64,000 bases of DNA from Anaspis maculata (taxonomy: Eukaryota > Arthropoda > Insecta > Coleoptera > Scraptiidae). The stretch is taken from positions 120,035,050 through 120,099,049 of the forward strand of contig OX421961.1 of assembly GCA_949128115.1 (NCBI GenBank), written 5' to 3'. Positions 54,490-64,000 of the stretch are shown here, piece after piece. Every line of letters begins with the position of its first letter. Position 1 is the first letter of the stretch. The notes under the pieces are model-generated. The model saw only the letters and a program-made list of their open reading frames with translations, ran no database searches and was not told the DNA's origin. Made by a program: the position numbers and the translations under genes.

Positions 54490-56660
54490 CAGGAACTGGG
54501 ATTGGTGGAACTCAGCACAACTTTGCAATGTTTTAGATTCCACCCTGTACAAAAAGTAATTGAAGTTAAAAACAAATCCTCGTCAATATCTAAAAAACTG
54601 TGAAAACAAATTCAAAATCGGTTGTGTCAATCCAAAGTTACGTAAAAGATAAAAATAAAATAATGCATAAACGGTGGCAAAGTTCAAATTTTCACAGTTT
54701 GGGTTGCCATACAGTTGTTGGTAAAAAATCTTGTGGGATCTACGTGTCTACCTTTGATGATAGGGATAGTTTTAGGGCGGGATACAGCCAGAGGGACTGT
54801 ATGTATAATAAATGACTGAGGAAGGTTTTAGGAAATGAAAACGCCAACTTTTCACAACGAGTCTGTTGAAATACAAGAAAAAATACAAAACGTTATAGGC
54901 TGAATAAACTCCAGCTACGGAACGCATAGGTTCAGATTATTAACGACTACAGAACGACATAAGGCATGCGGGCGAGTGAATACCACCAGACTGCAGTTCG
55001 AAACTAGAGCAATATATCATGTAGGAGCCTGCTAATGATGGACGAGGTCTGTCCTGTCACGCGTGCGCCCCTCAGGGGCCATCCGATGCTAAGAGACGGA
55101 GAGCTGTCTGCAAGTTGTTGTTCGGGCGCCACCACGCTCTAAGGGGACGTCTTGGCCGGAGGCTTTCAATGGCGTGAGAGATTCAGACGGATGAGCGACT
55201 TTCTCAGGGAATATCAAGGCAGCAAAATGTTCCTCTCGACAAGAAGGTAAACCTGACTTTAATCGTCTTTTGAGGTTGTGTGATGTTTGTATTATGCTAT
55301 AGTTTCAAAACAAACAAAAATGTGATTTCCACTGGGCGAGTCACAAGAATTCAAAACTGTTTTGACCACGAATGTTTTTTCCCCAAGCCAAAGCTTTATT
55401 CATCAAGCTTTCATTTCTCTGCCCAACTAACACTCATTTTTCGCACTGTACGTGCGTAATACAGCAACCAGATATTCTCTCTTGTTGAAGTTGAAGTTCA
55501 GGCTCCCTCCTTTTTTGGAAGGAAATTTTGTTTTCCGGGGTTCCTTGTGTATACTGTTCTTCAAAGTTTTCTTTCATACAGTTTTTTACGTCCCATTTTA
55601 TTAATGATATTGTAATAGTAGGCAAATGCGATTAGTATGGGGAATCACGCCCATGAAAACCCTTGTTTTTGTGCTCTTGAGGAAATCTCCTTCGTGCAGT
55701 TCTGGTTCCTCTAACTCGCGCCGTATAATACACTCAGTGACGTAGAGCTGCAATAAAAACGTAATTTGGCAGTGTACGGAATGACCGAACCTTGGCCTTA
55801 GCACTAAATAGTGGAAAGTCGTATTTTACTGGGACGTCAGATTTACTTGGCCAACCGCGCCACGCGGTAACGAGGTTTGTTGTGAAACAAATTAATTACT
55901 TTGAAGGAAAACGTTATCACTGTATATACACCAGGCGAGCATAATCGATGTGTATTGCCTCCTACGGGTTTAATCTTCGAGTAGGTGGAGAAGCACCCTG
56001 CTGGACCCGAAGAGCATTACCATCAGCAATTCGCCAGCTAACATTAAATGGTTTAATCTCAATTTAATTATAGTAAGGCAATATAACAAAAAGCTAAACA
56101 GGACGGGCGGAGGATAACTACCATCGAAACGTCCAAGTATTCTAATTCAACGAATAAACTGGGTTTAGTTATTCATCACTTGACGTTGTGTTTCGATTTT
56201 AATGTGCCGTAAATTAATTCATCGTTTTGTATTCCATGCGTTTTCTTTGGACCACACACCTGGATAATGCTGAGAAGTGTGACTTAACCATATTTTTCAT
56301 TTGCGGTTTTTTCACATGAATGGGTTTTCCCCTTTTATTTGCGTCCCAAACGCAAAATGATTGCCGATGCTTTTTAAAAGAGGTTAATAAACAGAACTCT
56401 TAGACTACCACACCACCGAACCACCAGACGAGACCAGAACTCCACAGACATGTGTTCCACCCCTTTCGGGAGCTCATCAGTGCGGAGGTGATCCGGTGCA
56501 GTAGCAGTCAAGGAGATCCGTGAAGTACACTATTGGAAGACACCTAACATGTGAGTCTTCCACGCGGCGCCGTCTATCCAAGGTACTCTGCGATACCATA
56601 AACCCAAGCAGACCTCGGAATGTCCTGATGCAGTTCAAGCTCTAGTCAAAAAGAACACCC
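54490..56660. other. Mostly unrecognised, with a GC-rich patch
   Basis: A GC-rich patch at 55040-55190 reads without stops on the plus strand for about 45 codons (SCHACAPQGPSDAKRRRAVC), but it lacks splice context and resemblance to known proteins. 56420-56640 (GGAGCTCATCAGTGCGGAGGTG) may belong to the adjacent Gypsy element. No other feature. Confidence 0.35.
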
Positions 56661-56679
56661 TTCTTTAGGAGTTTGGTAG

Positions 56680-57105
56680 AAGGAGTAACAAGGGTAGAAA
56701 AATTGGGGACGAAGCCTTCGATACCATCCCGCCGTATGAAGGATCCGATGAACCTCTTTTACTTTCGTAGATTCTGGATTGCTCGAGCTTTATCAGGATC
56801 GACCCTGAGTCCACGACCTCTATACGACATATTTTAGATATTTGAGCTCTGGTGGACAAAAATTGCACTACTTCCGACCTACTTCCAGTCCGGCTTTGGT
56901 TAGCCACTAAAGTGCTTCCATTGATATTTCCGGAAGTTGATCGAAGTCGCCGTTGCGATGATAATGTCGTCAAGATATACAAACAGGCGTTGCACCAGAC
57001 CAGCGCTCAAGACACGGTCTGTCAAAAGCTACCACTAGCTGGAGCTGCATGAAGACCAAAGGAAAGACGTCTAAACTGGAAGAGGACACCAATAGTCACT
57101 TTTGA
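56680..57105 (-). pseudogene. Ty3/Gypsy reverse transcriptase remnant
   Basis: The minus strand carries a decayed LTR-retrotransposon RT. Near 57080 FRRLSFGLHAAPAS (the FGL.NAPA-type box) precedes LFVYLDDIIIATATS at about 56986-56940, which contains the catalytic YLDD. KAGLEVGRK*CNFCPPELKY (56900-56840, one stop) and KVKEVHRILHTAGWYRR (56770-56718) follow the Gypsy order up to the WYRRF-type box. Multiple stops and frame changes show it is dead. No LTRs, primer-binding site, protease or integrase were recognised. This is RNA-templated DNA synthesis machinery by family, non-functional here. Confidence 0.85.
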
Positions 57106-58590
57106 TGATGTTTAGTCCTGAATAGCAGAGATGAATACTCGTAGAAAGAATATTTCGATGCTTCTCCAAGATGTTAAAAATCGAAACAGTGTTTGAAGAG
57201 TAAACAATAGGCAATTTAAAACTGCGGTGTGAATAATGGTTATTTGCTGCAGCTGCAGGCCTCCTTTGCTCCAGATAAATACACCCTTGTGTTTTGAAAC
57301 TTATCGTTATATTTTCCTTGAAAATGTATGCTCTTCCGCACTCAATCGAAACGATCGATCTTAAGCAAACATTGAACTCGTTTAATAATTCATAATTCAA
57401 CAATACTCCACCAAGGTTTCACGTACACGTATTGTCGGAAATTATACAGGAACTTATTACTCCCCATACTTGAATTGAATTCATAAAGATCCGAACTCGA
57501 AATCGACAATTTCTAGGCACAATATCGAAGGTGATTGACTAACTCATGATAATAAGCTGGGATTTAAATAAATTTTCTGCATGTTTGCGCCCGATTATAA
57601 ACTAATTGAATGCAAATAGACTTTTATTGTGCTCTCTTCCACTCGCCCGCGTGCGCCAGTTCATTACGAAATCCACCATCCTTTGCCACTTTATTACTTG
57701 AACATGCAAATTTGCACGCACGCTCAAATAGTAGCTGCGGTGCAAATTGTTTGGCTGAAAGTGAAAATTTCAAGGACACTTTTCTTCGCACATTGAAAGT
57801 GAAATTGGAAAGTATACCTACCTGGTTATTGCATTATTACTGCATCGGGATGCGAAACTTTCTTGCAGATTGCAACAAGGATCATATAACACTACCATCA
57901 AGGTATCTCTGTCGTTATTTGTTACAAATATTTTCTGCAAGCTGAATTTCTTTGCACACACATACATGGAGAGGTACAATAAATCACACCCTCGTCGCAG
58001 AAGCTTCGGCCCTCGTCAAGAATTCAATCAAAAAGCATCAAACTAGGTTTGTTATTTATTCATCAACAAAATGCGAAACAATGGAATCGTCGTGTTGGTT
58101 GTCGGACCAATAAATCTATGATGGAGGGACCAAGAAGAAATGGCAGAGAAAGCAGAATGGGAGGAAGAATGCAAGTCTGCTACTACTTCCTTGGATATAA
58201 CGAAATTTACCCGAGGAAATCTATAAAGCGCGAGCTCTATAAACTTCTCATTTCGTAAGTTTTGTGACCGTGAAAATGAGAAGAAACTCGGAAAGGTTAC
58301 TGCCACTGCTGCCACTCTCGTTCTGTTGCACCGCAAGTTATTAAAAACTTTCACTGAACTTGAAATTATTAATCTTGCGACCAACTCGTGAACTCAGCAG
58401 CGGTACTTATGTAGTGAAAGTAATTATTCGGCTTTTACCTCAATCCAGATTTTTGTGGTAGGGTTCAAGAAAAATAGGTGCTTTTTGGTGTAACGAGCAT
58501 AACATTATAGTGACGAGCGCAGCGAGCCGGGCTAATTTAATATAATAATAAGAAATGAACCTTTATTATAAATAAAGGTCAAACGGAAAA
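57106..58590. other. Non-coding region, nothing recognised
   Basis: Includes ORFs of about 110 codons at 57.61-57.95 kb (+) and 58.05-58.38 kb (-) with AT-biased, unstructured codon use. I do not support them as genes. A GAGCGCAGCGAGC stretch at about 58515 is a short GC patch. Confidence 0.4.
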
Positions 58591-58599
58591 GGTCACACT

Positions 58600-59547
58600 C
58601 AGTGGCGGCTCGTGAGTTTTTTGCAAGGAGGGCTCAAGTTAATAACAAATTCGCGAGCTGAGAACTATAATGTTCTATCTGCACTTCTTGTAGAAAATAT
58701 TTTTCGAACTTCGAACCAGCAAAACATGGACAAAATGTTTCCTGATATAAACAATTAGATCAGAAACTAGAGAAAGAGGCTTTTATTCCTTTCCCGTTTC
58801 TGATCTGATTGTTCAAATCATGAAACATTTCGTTCATGTTTTGTTGGTTCGAAATTCTAAAAACATTTTCTACAAAGAGTGCAGATAGAACAGTTCTCAG
58901 TTCGCGAAATGACGAAACTCGAGACAAAAACTTTTTTGTCGTATCCGCATCACAACCATATGGAGTTCAAGCATTTACTGTTTTGTCAAGTGAGTTAATG
59001 CACCACGAATCTATTCTTGCGGGTTCGATTTGCTTTATATTCAGTAAATCAATGCTGTAATCGGACGTCCGTTGTTTTTTTGCATTTATTTCTTCTTGTA
59101 GGCTTGATGACCTAAATGTACCTTTTTTAGGTCAGCTATCTTCATGTTTGCAAACTGTTGACTAATCGAAGACTAGATAAATAATTATATCGATTATTTC
59201 AATCGGCTGGGGGCTCGAGAAACGGAGCCCATATCTTCAGTATAGAGCGGGAGCCGCGTCTCGCGTTGCCATGGTTACGGCACATGTTTTGCGCGGATGC
59301 ACCCCGGCATCACCGCATCGGTGGTGGGCGCTGAATGCGGAGCCCAAGACGAACTTCTTCGACCGTGCGATCGTTTAGAATTATTTTGTTGAAATATTGA
59401 TTGACTAATGACTGAACGTTTTCCAAATCTTTGGAAAAAGTATAATTAATAAAATGCATTCCATGTCTTCCTACCGATAAAAACCTCTTGCCGCCTTTAG
59501 CGTTGGGGGGGCGCCGCCCTTGAGCCCTCCCTCACCAGCCGCCACTG
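58600..59547. mobile_element. Non-autonomous hAT element, TSD GTCACACT
   Basis: 948 bp. The terminal inverted repeats are CAGTGGCGGCTCGTGAG and CTCACCAGCCGCCACTG, followed inward by AGGAGGGCTCAAG/CTTGAGCCCTCC. The exact 8-bp target duplication GTCACACT lies at 58592-58599 and 59548-59555. An 8-bp duplication with C-A...T-G tips is characteristic of the hAT superfamily. The interior contains a hairpin around 58.66-58.91 kb (ACATTTTCTACAAAGAGTGCAGATAGAAC and its mirror). No transposase frame. Confidence 0.9.
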
Positions 59548-59597
59548 GTCACACTTGAGCAAAAAATATTGAAGAATAGTACTTTGTGTATCAAGAC

Positions 59598-60112
59598 CAG
59601 AGATGTTAAAAAACGGTTTTTTTTTAATTGGCGTTTTTAAAGAAATAAAAACCGTTTTTTTTTGTTTTTAATGTTTTTTTTTGTTTTTTTCTCATTAAAT
59701 GGTGATCTACGTTCCCAAATCGTATTGAACTATTTTTCTGATATTATTTCATGTATTTATAACATACCTAGCATAAAACAGATAGATATAAATCGCAACT
59801 TTGCACTTGAACCGCGAATGACATATCACTCACATGACATAACTGACATATGCATGGCATAATTGACAGCTCGGCTGTTTTTGTTTGTGCTGTTTGTAAC
59901 ATAACTTACATACCTCAAGCTTCGAGCATTGCAATCGTGGCATGGAAATGTTGTTGTTAGAGGAGGAATCTGGAAATTGTTGGAATATTACACAAAACAA
60001 AAGGAAAAAAAAAACAATTAAAACAAAAAAAACGAGGGGCTTTGTTTTAATACAAGAAAAAACGTAATAAGAAACAAAAAAAACGAACACGGTTTTTTAA
60101 CCCACATCTCTG
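59598..60112. mobile_element. Short non-autonomous hAT element, TSD ATCAAGAC
   Basis: 515 bp. The ends are CAGAGATGT(T)AAAAAAC and GTTTTTTAACCCACATCTCTG, with an exact 8-bp target duplication ATCAAGAC at 59590-59597 and 60113-60120. The interior is T-rich on the left and A-rich on the right, with no transposase. Confidence 0.9.
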
Positions 60113-60959
60113 ATCAAGACCATAAAAGTAATGTTTTTTGGCCGAATCTGAAATTTTGTAGCCGAGGCGTAGCCTAGGCTGCAAAACAGGTGAGGCCAAA
60201 GAAGAACCATCTGGCCGAGGTGCACACGACATTTTTTAGGCGACTATCACAAAAAATTGAGCGAAATACTGATGTTTGAATTGTTTGATTTCTTACTCGC
60301 AATCGCAAGAGTGCTTCTCTTCATGAAACATAGTTACCTGTGACATTAGAAAACAAAATTTGTAGGTGTATTATTATGACAATAGTTGAGACAAGTCAGT
60401 GATGAACGAGGTATAGGGTGGTATGATTAAAAGAAGTGATTAAAACTTTTACTTCCAAGTAAATACTTCACTCAGTAGTAAGTGCTTCGAATCCTGTAGC
60501 ATTTACTTCACCTTCTACTTGAAGAAAAACTAAAGTAAGAAGTAGAAGCTTTTATTTCATACTCCACTCTATGTACTTGAGTAAATAGAAGGTAATACTA
60601 CAGCTTATGCTAATTTTGTGTAGTATTTACTTCGAAGTGAAGTAAATACTATAGTATTGCTGGAGTTGATCAAGAAGCAACTTCGCATTTGAAATTCAAT
60701 TCAAAAGTGGTCAAATGGCCATGTTTGTTAGTCTCGGAATAAACTGTAGAGTAGAGAAGTTTGGAAAACAAGGGCGTTATGGAGGAGCGCAATATAGAAA
60801 CTATCGGTCAGTTCTCTTTCATTTTCAACTTTTCAGCGCCGAAAAAGTAAATTGATGTTACTTGTCCAAAGCCAAGAGGAGGAATTGTGAAAAGGATGTA
60901 TACTTAGATTAAACAAAGACAACGTGCAGTGGATGCAGAATATGTCCATATTTTTGGGG

Positions 60960-61150
60960 ACTCACGTCGAAAGAAGAGGGGCAGCTCCAGGCAACAAAAC
61001 CAAAATGGAGATTTTCCTCAGACGCTTAGGCAATACCGGTTTTCAAGTTGGCTTGGGGCAGACTTGCAGACTTGGTAGTCCAAAAAAAAGTGTTTGAAAA
61101 ATTATCAAAGAGGTCGCCAATAAAATTGTTTGAAACCCACCCTTTTTGCA
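60960..61150 (+). pseudogene. Harbinger transposase N-terminal fragment
   Basis: The plus strand reads APGNKTKMEIFLRRLGNTGF, then QVGLGQTCRLGSPKKS. After a frame change at about 61088 it continues KIIKEVANKIV. This matches the helical segment (LRFLATGxFQ...GVSxSTVSRI) that precedes the DDE core in PIF/Harbinger transposases. The DDE catalytic part is absent, replaced by the minus-strand ORF, so it is non-functional. Confidence 0.65.
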
Positions 61151-61179
61151 TCAAAATTCTTATTTTTGATGTTTTCACT

Positions 61180-61373
61180 ATACATTTCTGCAATTTCAGT
61201 GGCTGCATTATCTTTTTTGCTTTTACTGCTGGGGCCTTCCCCTTGTCCCGCAAGATTTTGCGGTCCTGCAAGAGCATCACAAAGGCCATCTGCAGATCCT
61301 TATCTTCCTCGCTTTTTGCTACACCGTTTTCGCTGGCACTTTCTTTGTCTCTACTCAAACTCATACTGGCCAC
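61180..61373 (-). pseudogene. Harbinger second ORF (Myb/MADF-like) fragment
   Basis: The minus-strand frame begins MASMSLSRDKESASENGVAK, then EEDKDLQMAFVMLLQDRKIL and DKGKAPAVKAKK. Acidic/Lys-rich starts followed by basic helical text are usual for the DNA-binding partner protein encoded opposite to Harbinger transposases. The frame runs on to 61026 but loses resemblance, and the expected C-terminal part is missing. The family is inferred from context. Confidence 0.45.
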
Positions 61374-61594
61374 AAAATGGATTCAAAGCCAGGATCACGT
61401 TCAGAACGAAAGACTTTTCAGGTGACGTTAACGTTGAAGTTTGTCACTGTAGTAACAACTTCTAGGCGAAGTAATTACTTTTCATAGAAGTATTTACTTC
61501 ATGTATAGGATTATGCTTCACAAAATACTACGAAGTAAAAGCTTCTACTTGGAGTAAAAGTAAATACTTCTTTTAATCATACCACCCATAGTGA

Positions 61595-62640
61595 AAGCGA
61601 TTTTTCTCAAACCCCGCCGGCACCACAGACTGAAGCTCAAATGCGGCAGCTTTGGATTTGCTTCCGCTGAAATCACAAGCTGTATAGGTACTTACCTGGA
61701 GCAGTATGAACATTTTGTGATGAGGTGGTGCCTGTAAAACAAGGCAAAAATCTGGATAGGGTCTGTGTCTCTGGCGTACCTTTCGTTAAAAACACAATCG
61801 TGTAAGTCATCAACGTTGTGGTCTTTCTATTCCATGGTGAGGGCTAGGGTATCCATCGAAATCCAACAGACACGCGTGTTTCGGACCTACTTGGGCCAAT
61901 TTTCACGACATGAGCATAACCCATAACCAACAAAACAAAATAATGAAATTGCCTTTGACTTTGACAGCATTCACATTGACATTGTAGCATTGAATTGACC
62001 AATGATGTAGTAGCGTAGCAATCTTGCAACTGAAATCACCTCGGAAATCACCGCAATGGGCACCAACTGTATTTTCAAATTTATGTAATTATTACATCTG
62101 ATTTTGGGTCATCATTGTATGATTAATTGCTCTTTATTAATCAGGTATATCGCCGACTACTTCGTGATGTAAATGTTCAACAGCTAAATCAGTCTAAAAT
62201 CATGTAACGTGAAAAAAGCAGAATGACATTAGCCTCCCAACAAAGTAAAACAAATGAGGTTTAGCGGCCGAAAAAGAGAATATGACATTAGCGTACAAAA
62301 AAGGACACTTTTGGGACGTCAAAAAGGACGTAAAGAAAGCTTTTGTGTGTTGGTCGCCTAAAAACACACTTTTTGATTAAAACATGCGTAGATCGATACG
62401 AGGATCGATACCTGCGTGCGAACATGAATCGCTTATGACAATATTTTTGTTGTGAAAAATCCATTTGCGAAAATTTTTACCGAATTATTCATTAAATCTG
62501 AAGCCTGCTTCCGGGTGTACTGTTTTGTCAACAAGTTGTTGCAAAAATTATGTAAATTGTTTGTGTACCTACCTACTGTCATACGTTCAGCTGGATTTTT
62601 ATCATCAAAGTTGAATAATCAACTAATTATTATTTATTCT
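61595..62640. other. Probable intron upstream of the Brf1 exon
   Basis: AT-rich, with no codon-biased frame. It ends in a good branch-point and acceptor context (AATAATCAACTAAT...TATTTATTCTTTTCAG at 62646). Confidence 0.5.
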
Positions 62641-62646
62641 TTTCAG

Positions 62647-62795
62647 ATCCTTGCCTTTACATAATGCGATTCGCCGGTAGGCTGGAATTCGGTACGAAAA
62701 CACAACAAGTCGTGAACACGGCCTTGCGTTTGGTCCAGCGTATGAAGCGCGATTCCATTCACAGCGGCAGGAGACCGTCCGGACTGTGCGGAGCA
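62647..62795 (+). CDS. Brf1: Brf1 (TFIIIB 90-kDa-like subunit), one internal exon
   Basis: A 149-bp exon encoding [18 protein letters not shown], then [12 protein letters not shown] and [12 protein letters not shown]. This matches the second cyclin-like repeat of Brf1, where DPCLYIPRFA...[24 protein letters not shown] is strongly conserved from yeast to animals. Brf1 is the TFIIB-related subunit of TFIIIB that recruits RNA polymerase III to tRNA and 5S promoters in the nucleus. The exon is bounded by TTCTTTTCAG|AT and GCAG|GTATTT and enters with two bases of the Asp codon. The usual Trp in RDWMHTG is Ser-Ile-His-Ser here, and Pro after YI is Met, so mild divergence or a decaying copy is possible. 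The neighbouring exons (zinc ribbon, first repeat, Brf homology region) were not found in the window; the following exons could lie beyond 64000. Confidence 0.88.
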
Positions 62796-63539
62796 GGTAT
62801 TTAAAAATATAATGATAATTATAATAATATTAATTCCAATCAACAGTTAGAAGGCGCAACCTATAGCACATTTTATAGTTTTTTTTGCAGTTTTTTTTTC
62901 TGGAAAAGCAAGGTACAAAATCAATATTCTGCGGGTTAGCGGAAGCTAGAAGTATCTAACTTACGGCTCAGTTTCAAGTCTGACGCGGAGCTGCCTCTGG
63001 ATTACCATGACAACGGCGTAAAACAACTTGTTTTAGCCAATCAGGCCGCTGTATTTGGCGCCACCTAACTTGAAATTGGGCCGTTAATTTTATGTTTTGT
63101 TCTATGTTTACATCGCTTCTGAAAAAATATTTGAGTATTTGCATAAAATATTTGAATAATTCTCATGTTTTCTCAAATGAATGCAAAAAATTTAAAAGTT
63201 TATACCTACTGAAATAAATATCAAGAACTACAATATTGACCTCGCTGACCCAGGGAAATTGAAATTTGTATCTCACCTTTCCAGAAAAATTGCAAAACGT
63301 TGCTCTGCTCTGGATGTCTTTTGACACATGTGCATTTTCAACAGTTTTGTTAAAAGGGACCCGGAAAGCCTACACTGAAATTTGCCGTTAAAAGTGGGAG
63401 AATGCCTCGGTATCTTCCGAACTCCCCTAATCGTCAAGCCACCAGGCATGGATATCAATTTATGCACTGATGAGTCTTAGCAAGGACGAAACATGTGTAT
63501 AAGATACTTGTTGGTTTGCTTACTGGTGAAATATGCGAA
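62796..63539. other. Probable Brf1 intron
   Basis: Starts with the GTATTTAAA donor. AT-rich, no coding support. A GCGGAGCTGCCTC...CCAATCAGGC patch near 62980-63050 is of unknown nature. Confidence 0.5.
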
Positions 63540-63800
63540 TTAATCATATGTACTTATAAAAGCTTTTGCTGAATATTTTTGCATAATGATCGTACGATAG
63601 TACCGAGGATAGGAGATACACTCGGCAGCAAAAATAGCAGCCACTTGATTCTTGACGAAGACGACCATTCGCTTGGCCTGCTCTATACCGTAGTAGGTAG
63701 ATGAATAAAGCACTGCCACTCTTGTAGAGGACTCAGTAAACAAATCGGGTGTTGGGTCGACGGCATTTTGTGTTCTTCCCACCACTACAATAAAACGATA
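63540..63800 (-). CDS. Weak candidate exon on the minus strand
   Basis: A minus-strand frame, open to a stop at 63540-63542 with fairly regular codon use. It could begin after CGTTTTATTGTAG at about 63782 (GRTQNAVDPTPDLFTESS, then GIEQAKRMVVFVKNQVAAIF). No family is recognised and no polyadenylation signal is close. It would lie inside the Brf1 intron on the opposite strand. Confidence 0.28.
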   Translation of the reverse strand, partial: YRFIVVVGRTQNAVDPTPDLFTESSTRVAVLYSSTYYGIEQAKRMVVFVKNQVAAIFAAECISYPRYYRTIIMQKYSAKAFISTYD

Positions 63801-64000
63801 TGCAGGTACTTTGTATTCAAGTTGCAACAATAATGCTCAATTACTGAGAGAAATAAAAATATTCGACAACAGTTCATGGCAAGTCCGGTCCATGTCGGCA
63901 CTCACCATTGTTGAACGATTAGATGGTCTATTGAAGGACAATATAATGATAACAAGAGCAGGATTCGAGGCAGCATTCATCTCGAGTACTATTACTACCT

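Larger units (their letters stand above)
60416..61587. mobile_element. PIF/Harbinger element, internally decayed, TSD ATA
   Basis: 1172 bp. The inverted ends GGGTGGTATGATTAAAAGAAG / CTTCTTTTAATCATACCACCC lie between 3-bp duplications ATA (60413-60415, 61588-61590). Subterminal regions are dense in AAGTA(A/G)ATACTTC repeats. Inside are a transposase fragment on the plus strand and a second ORF on the minus strand, the usual Harbinger two-gene arrangement. Confidence 0.88.

Noticed and set aside
61048..61465. Plus-strand ORFs of 111-125 codons in the Harbinger element
   Set aside because: Shadows of the minus-strand Harbinger partner ORF; the hydrophobic composition is the usual antisense effect of Lys/Glu-rich coding.
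1..64000. Standalone tRNA, rRNA or snRNA genes
   Set aside because: I saw no cloverleaf-consistent 70-75-bp sequence with both internal promoter boxes apart from the SINE head. Only a dedicated scan with a tRNA model could exclude this.

Overview
This window reads as arthropod, most likely insect, nuclear DNA. It is AT-rich and intron-like, and it is packed with degraded transposable elements of eukaryotic types: non-LTR retrotransposons, a Ty3/Gypsy remnant, Tc1/mariner, hAT, PIF/Harbinger, a tRNA-derived SINE and many long-armed foldback elements. No operons, bacterial genes, rRNA genes, standalone tRNA genes or CRISPR arrays are visible. I cannot name the species.

Host gene content is very sparse. 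The only exon I can name is at 62.65-62.80 kb (+), encoding part of the TFIIB-like core of Brf1, the RNA polymerase III initiation factor. Unidentified exons with coding-like codon use and splice signals lie at 4.65-4.89 kb (-) and 21.87-22.12 kb (+). A weaker minus-strand model lies at 22.24-22.67 kb, and low-confidence candidates lie at 43.4, 51.5 and 63.6 kb.

Layout. 0.9-2.2 kb: GC-rich tandem array with a 558-bp higher-order period. 4.1 kb: MITE. 5.0-8.0 kb: composite repeat, made of a pyrimidine-rich array of GCCCCCTTGT-type units followed by a 16-bp tandem repeat. 9.8-13.8 kb: 5'-truncated LINE flanked by identical 944-bp direct repeats. 16.9-18.5 kb: long inverted repeat, then a 30-bp minisatellite. 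20.0-20.9 kb: foldback element. 23.2-29.15 kb: reverse-oriented relative of the 5-8 kb composite, split by two adjacent foldbacks, one of which carries a second LINE. 29.5-30.2 kb: foldback. 31.2-34.9 kb: two Tc1 remnants, simple tandem repeats and one odd minus-strand ORF. 37.6-41.5 kb: repeated TATA-containing modules, nested foldbacks and a SINE. 44.0-50.4 kb: giant inverted repeat with about 870-bp arms plus palindrome-rich units. 53.3-54.5 kb: fragments of the 5-8 kb composite and two MITEs. 56.7-57.1 kb: Gypsy RT pseudogene. 58.6-61.6 kb: two hAT elements and one PIF/Harbinger element with clean target-site duplications. 62.6 kb to the end: Brf1 exon and flanking intron.

The dominant theme is non-autonomous foldback DNA elements whose ends read TA|CAGGGTG...CACCCTG|TA (at least six), nested in one another and in satellite-like arrays. 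I found no cassette of cooperating genes. The most unusual objects are the LINE with 944-bp flanking duplications, the multi-part composite repeat present in opposite orientations, and the dense nested foldback families. All homology calls come from reading the sequence, with no database search.
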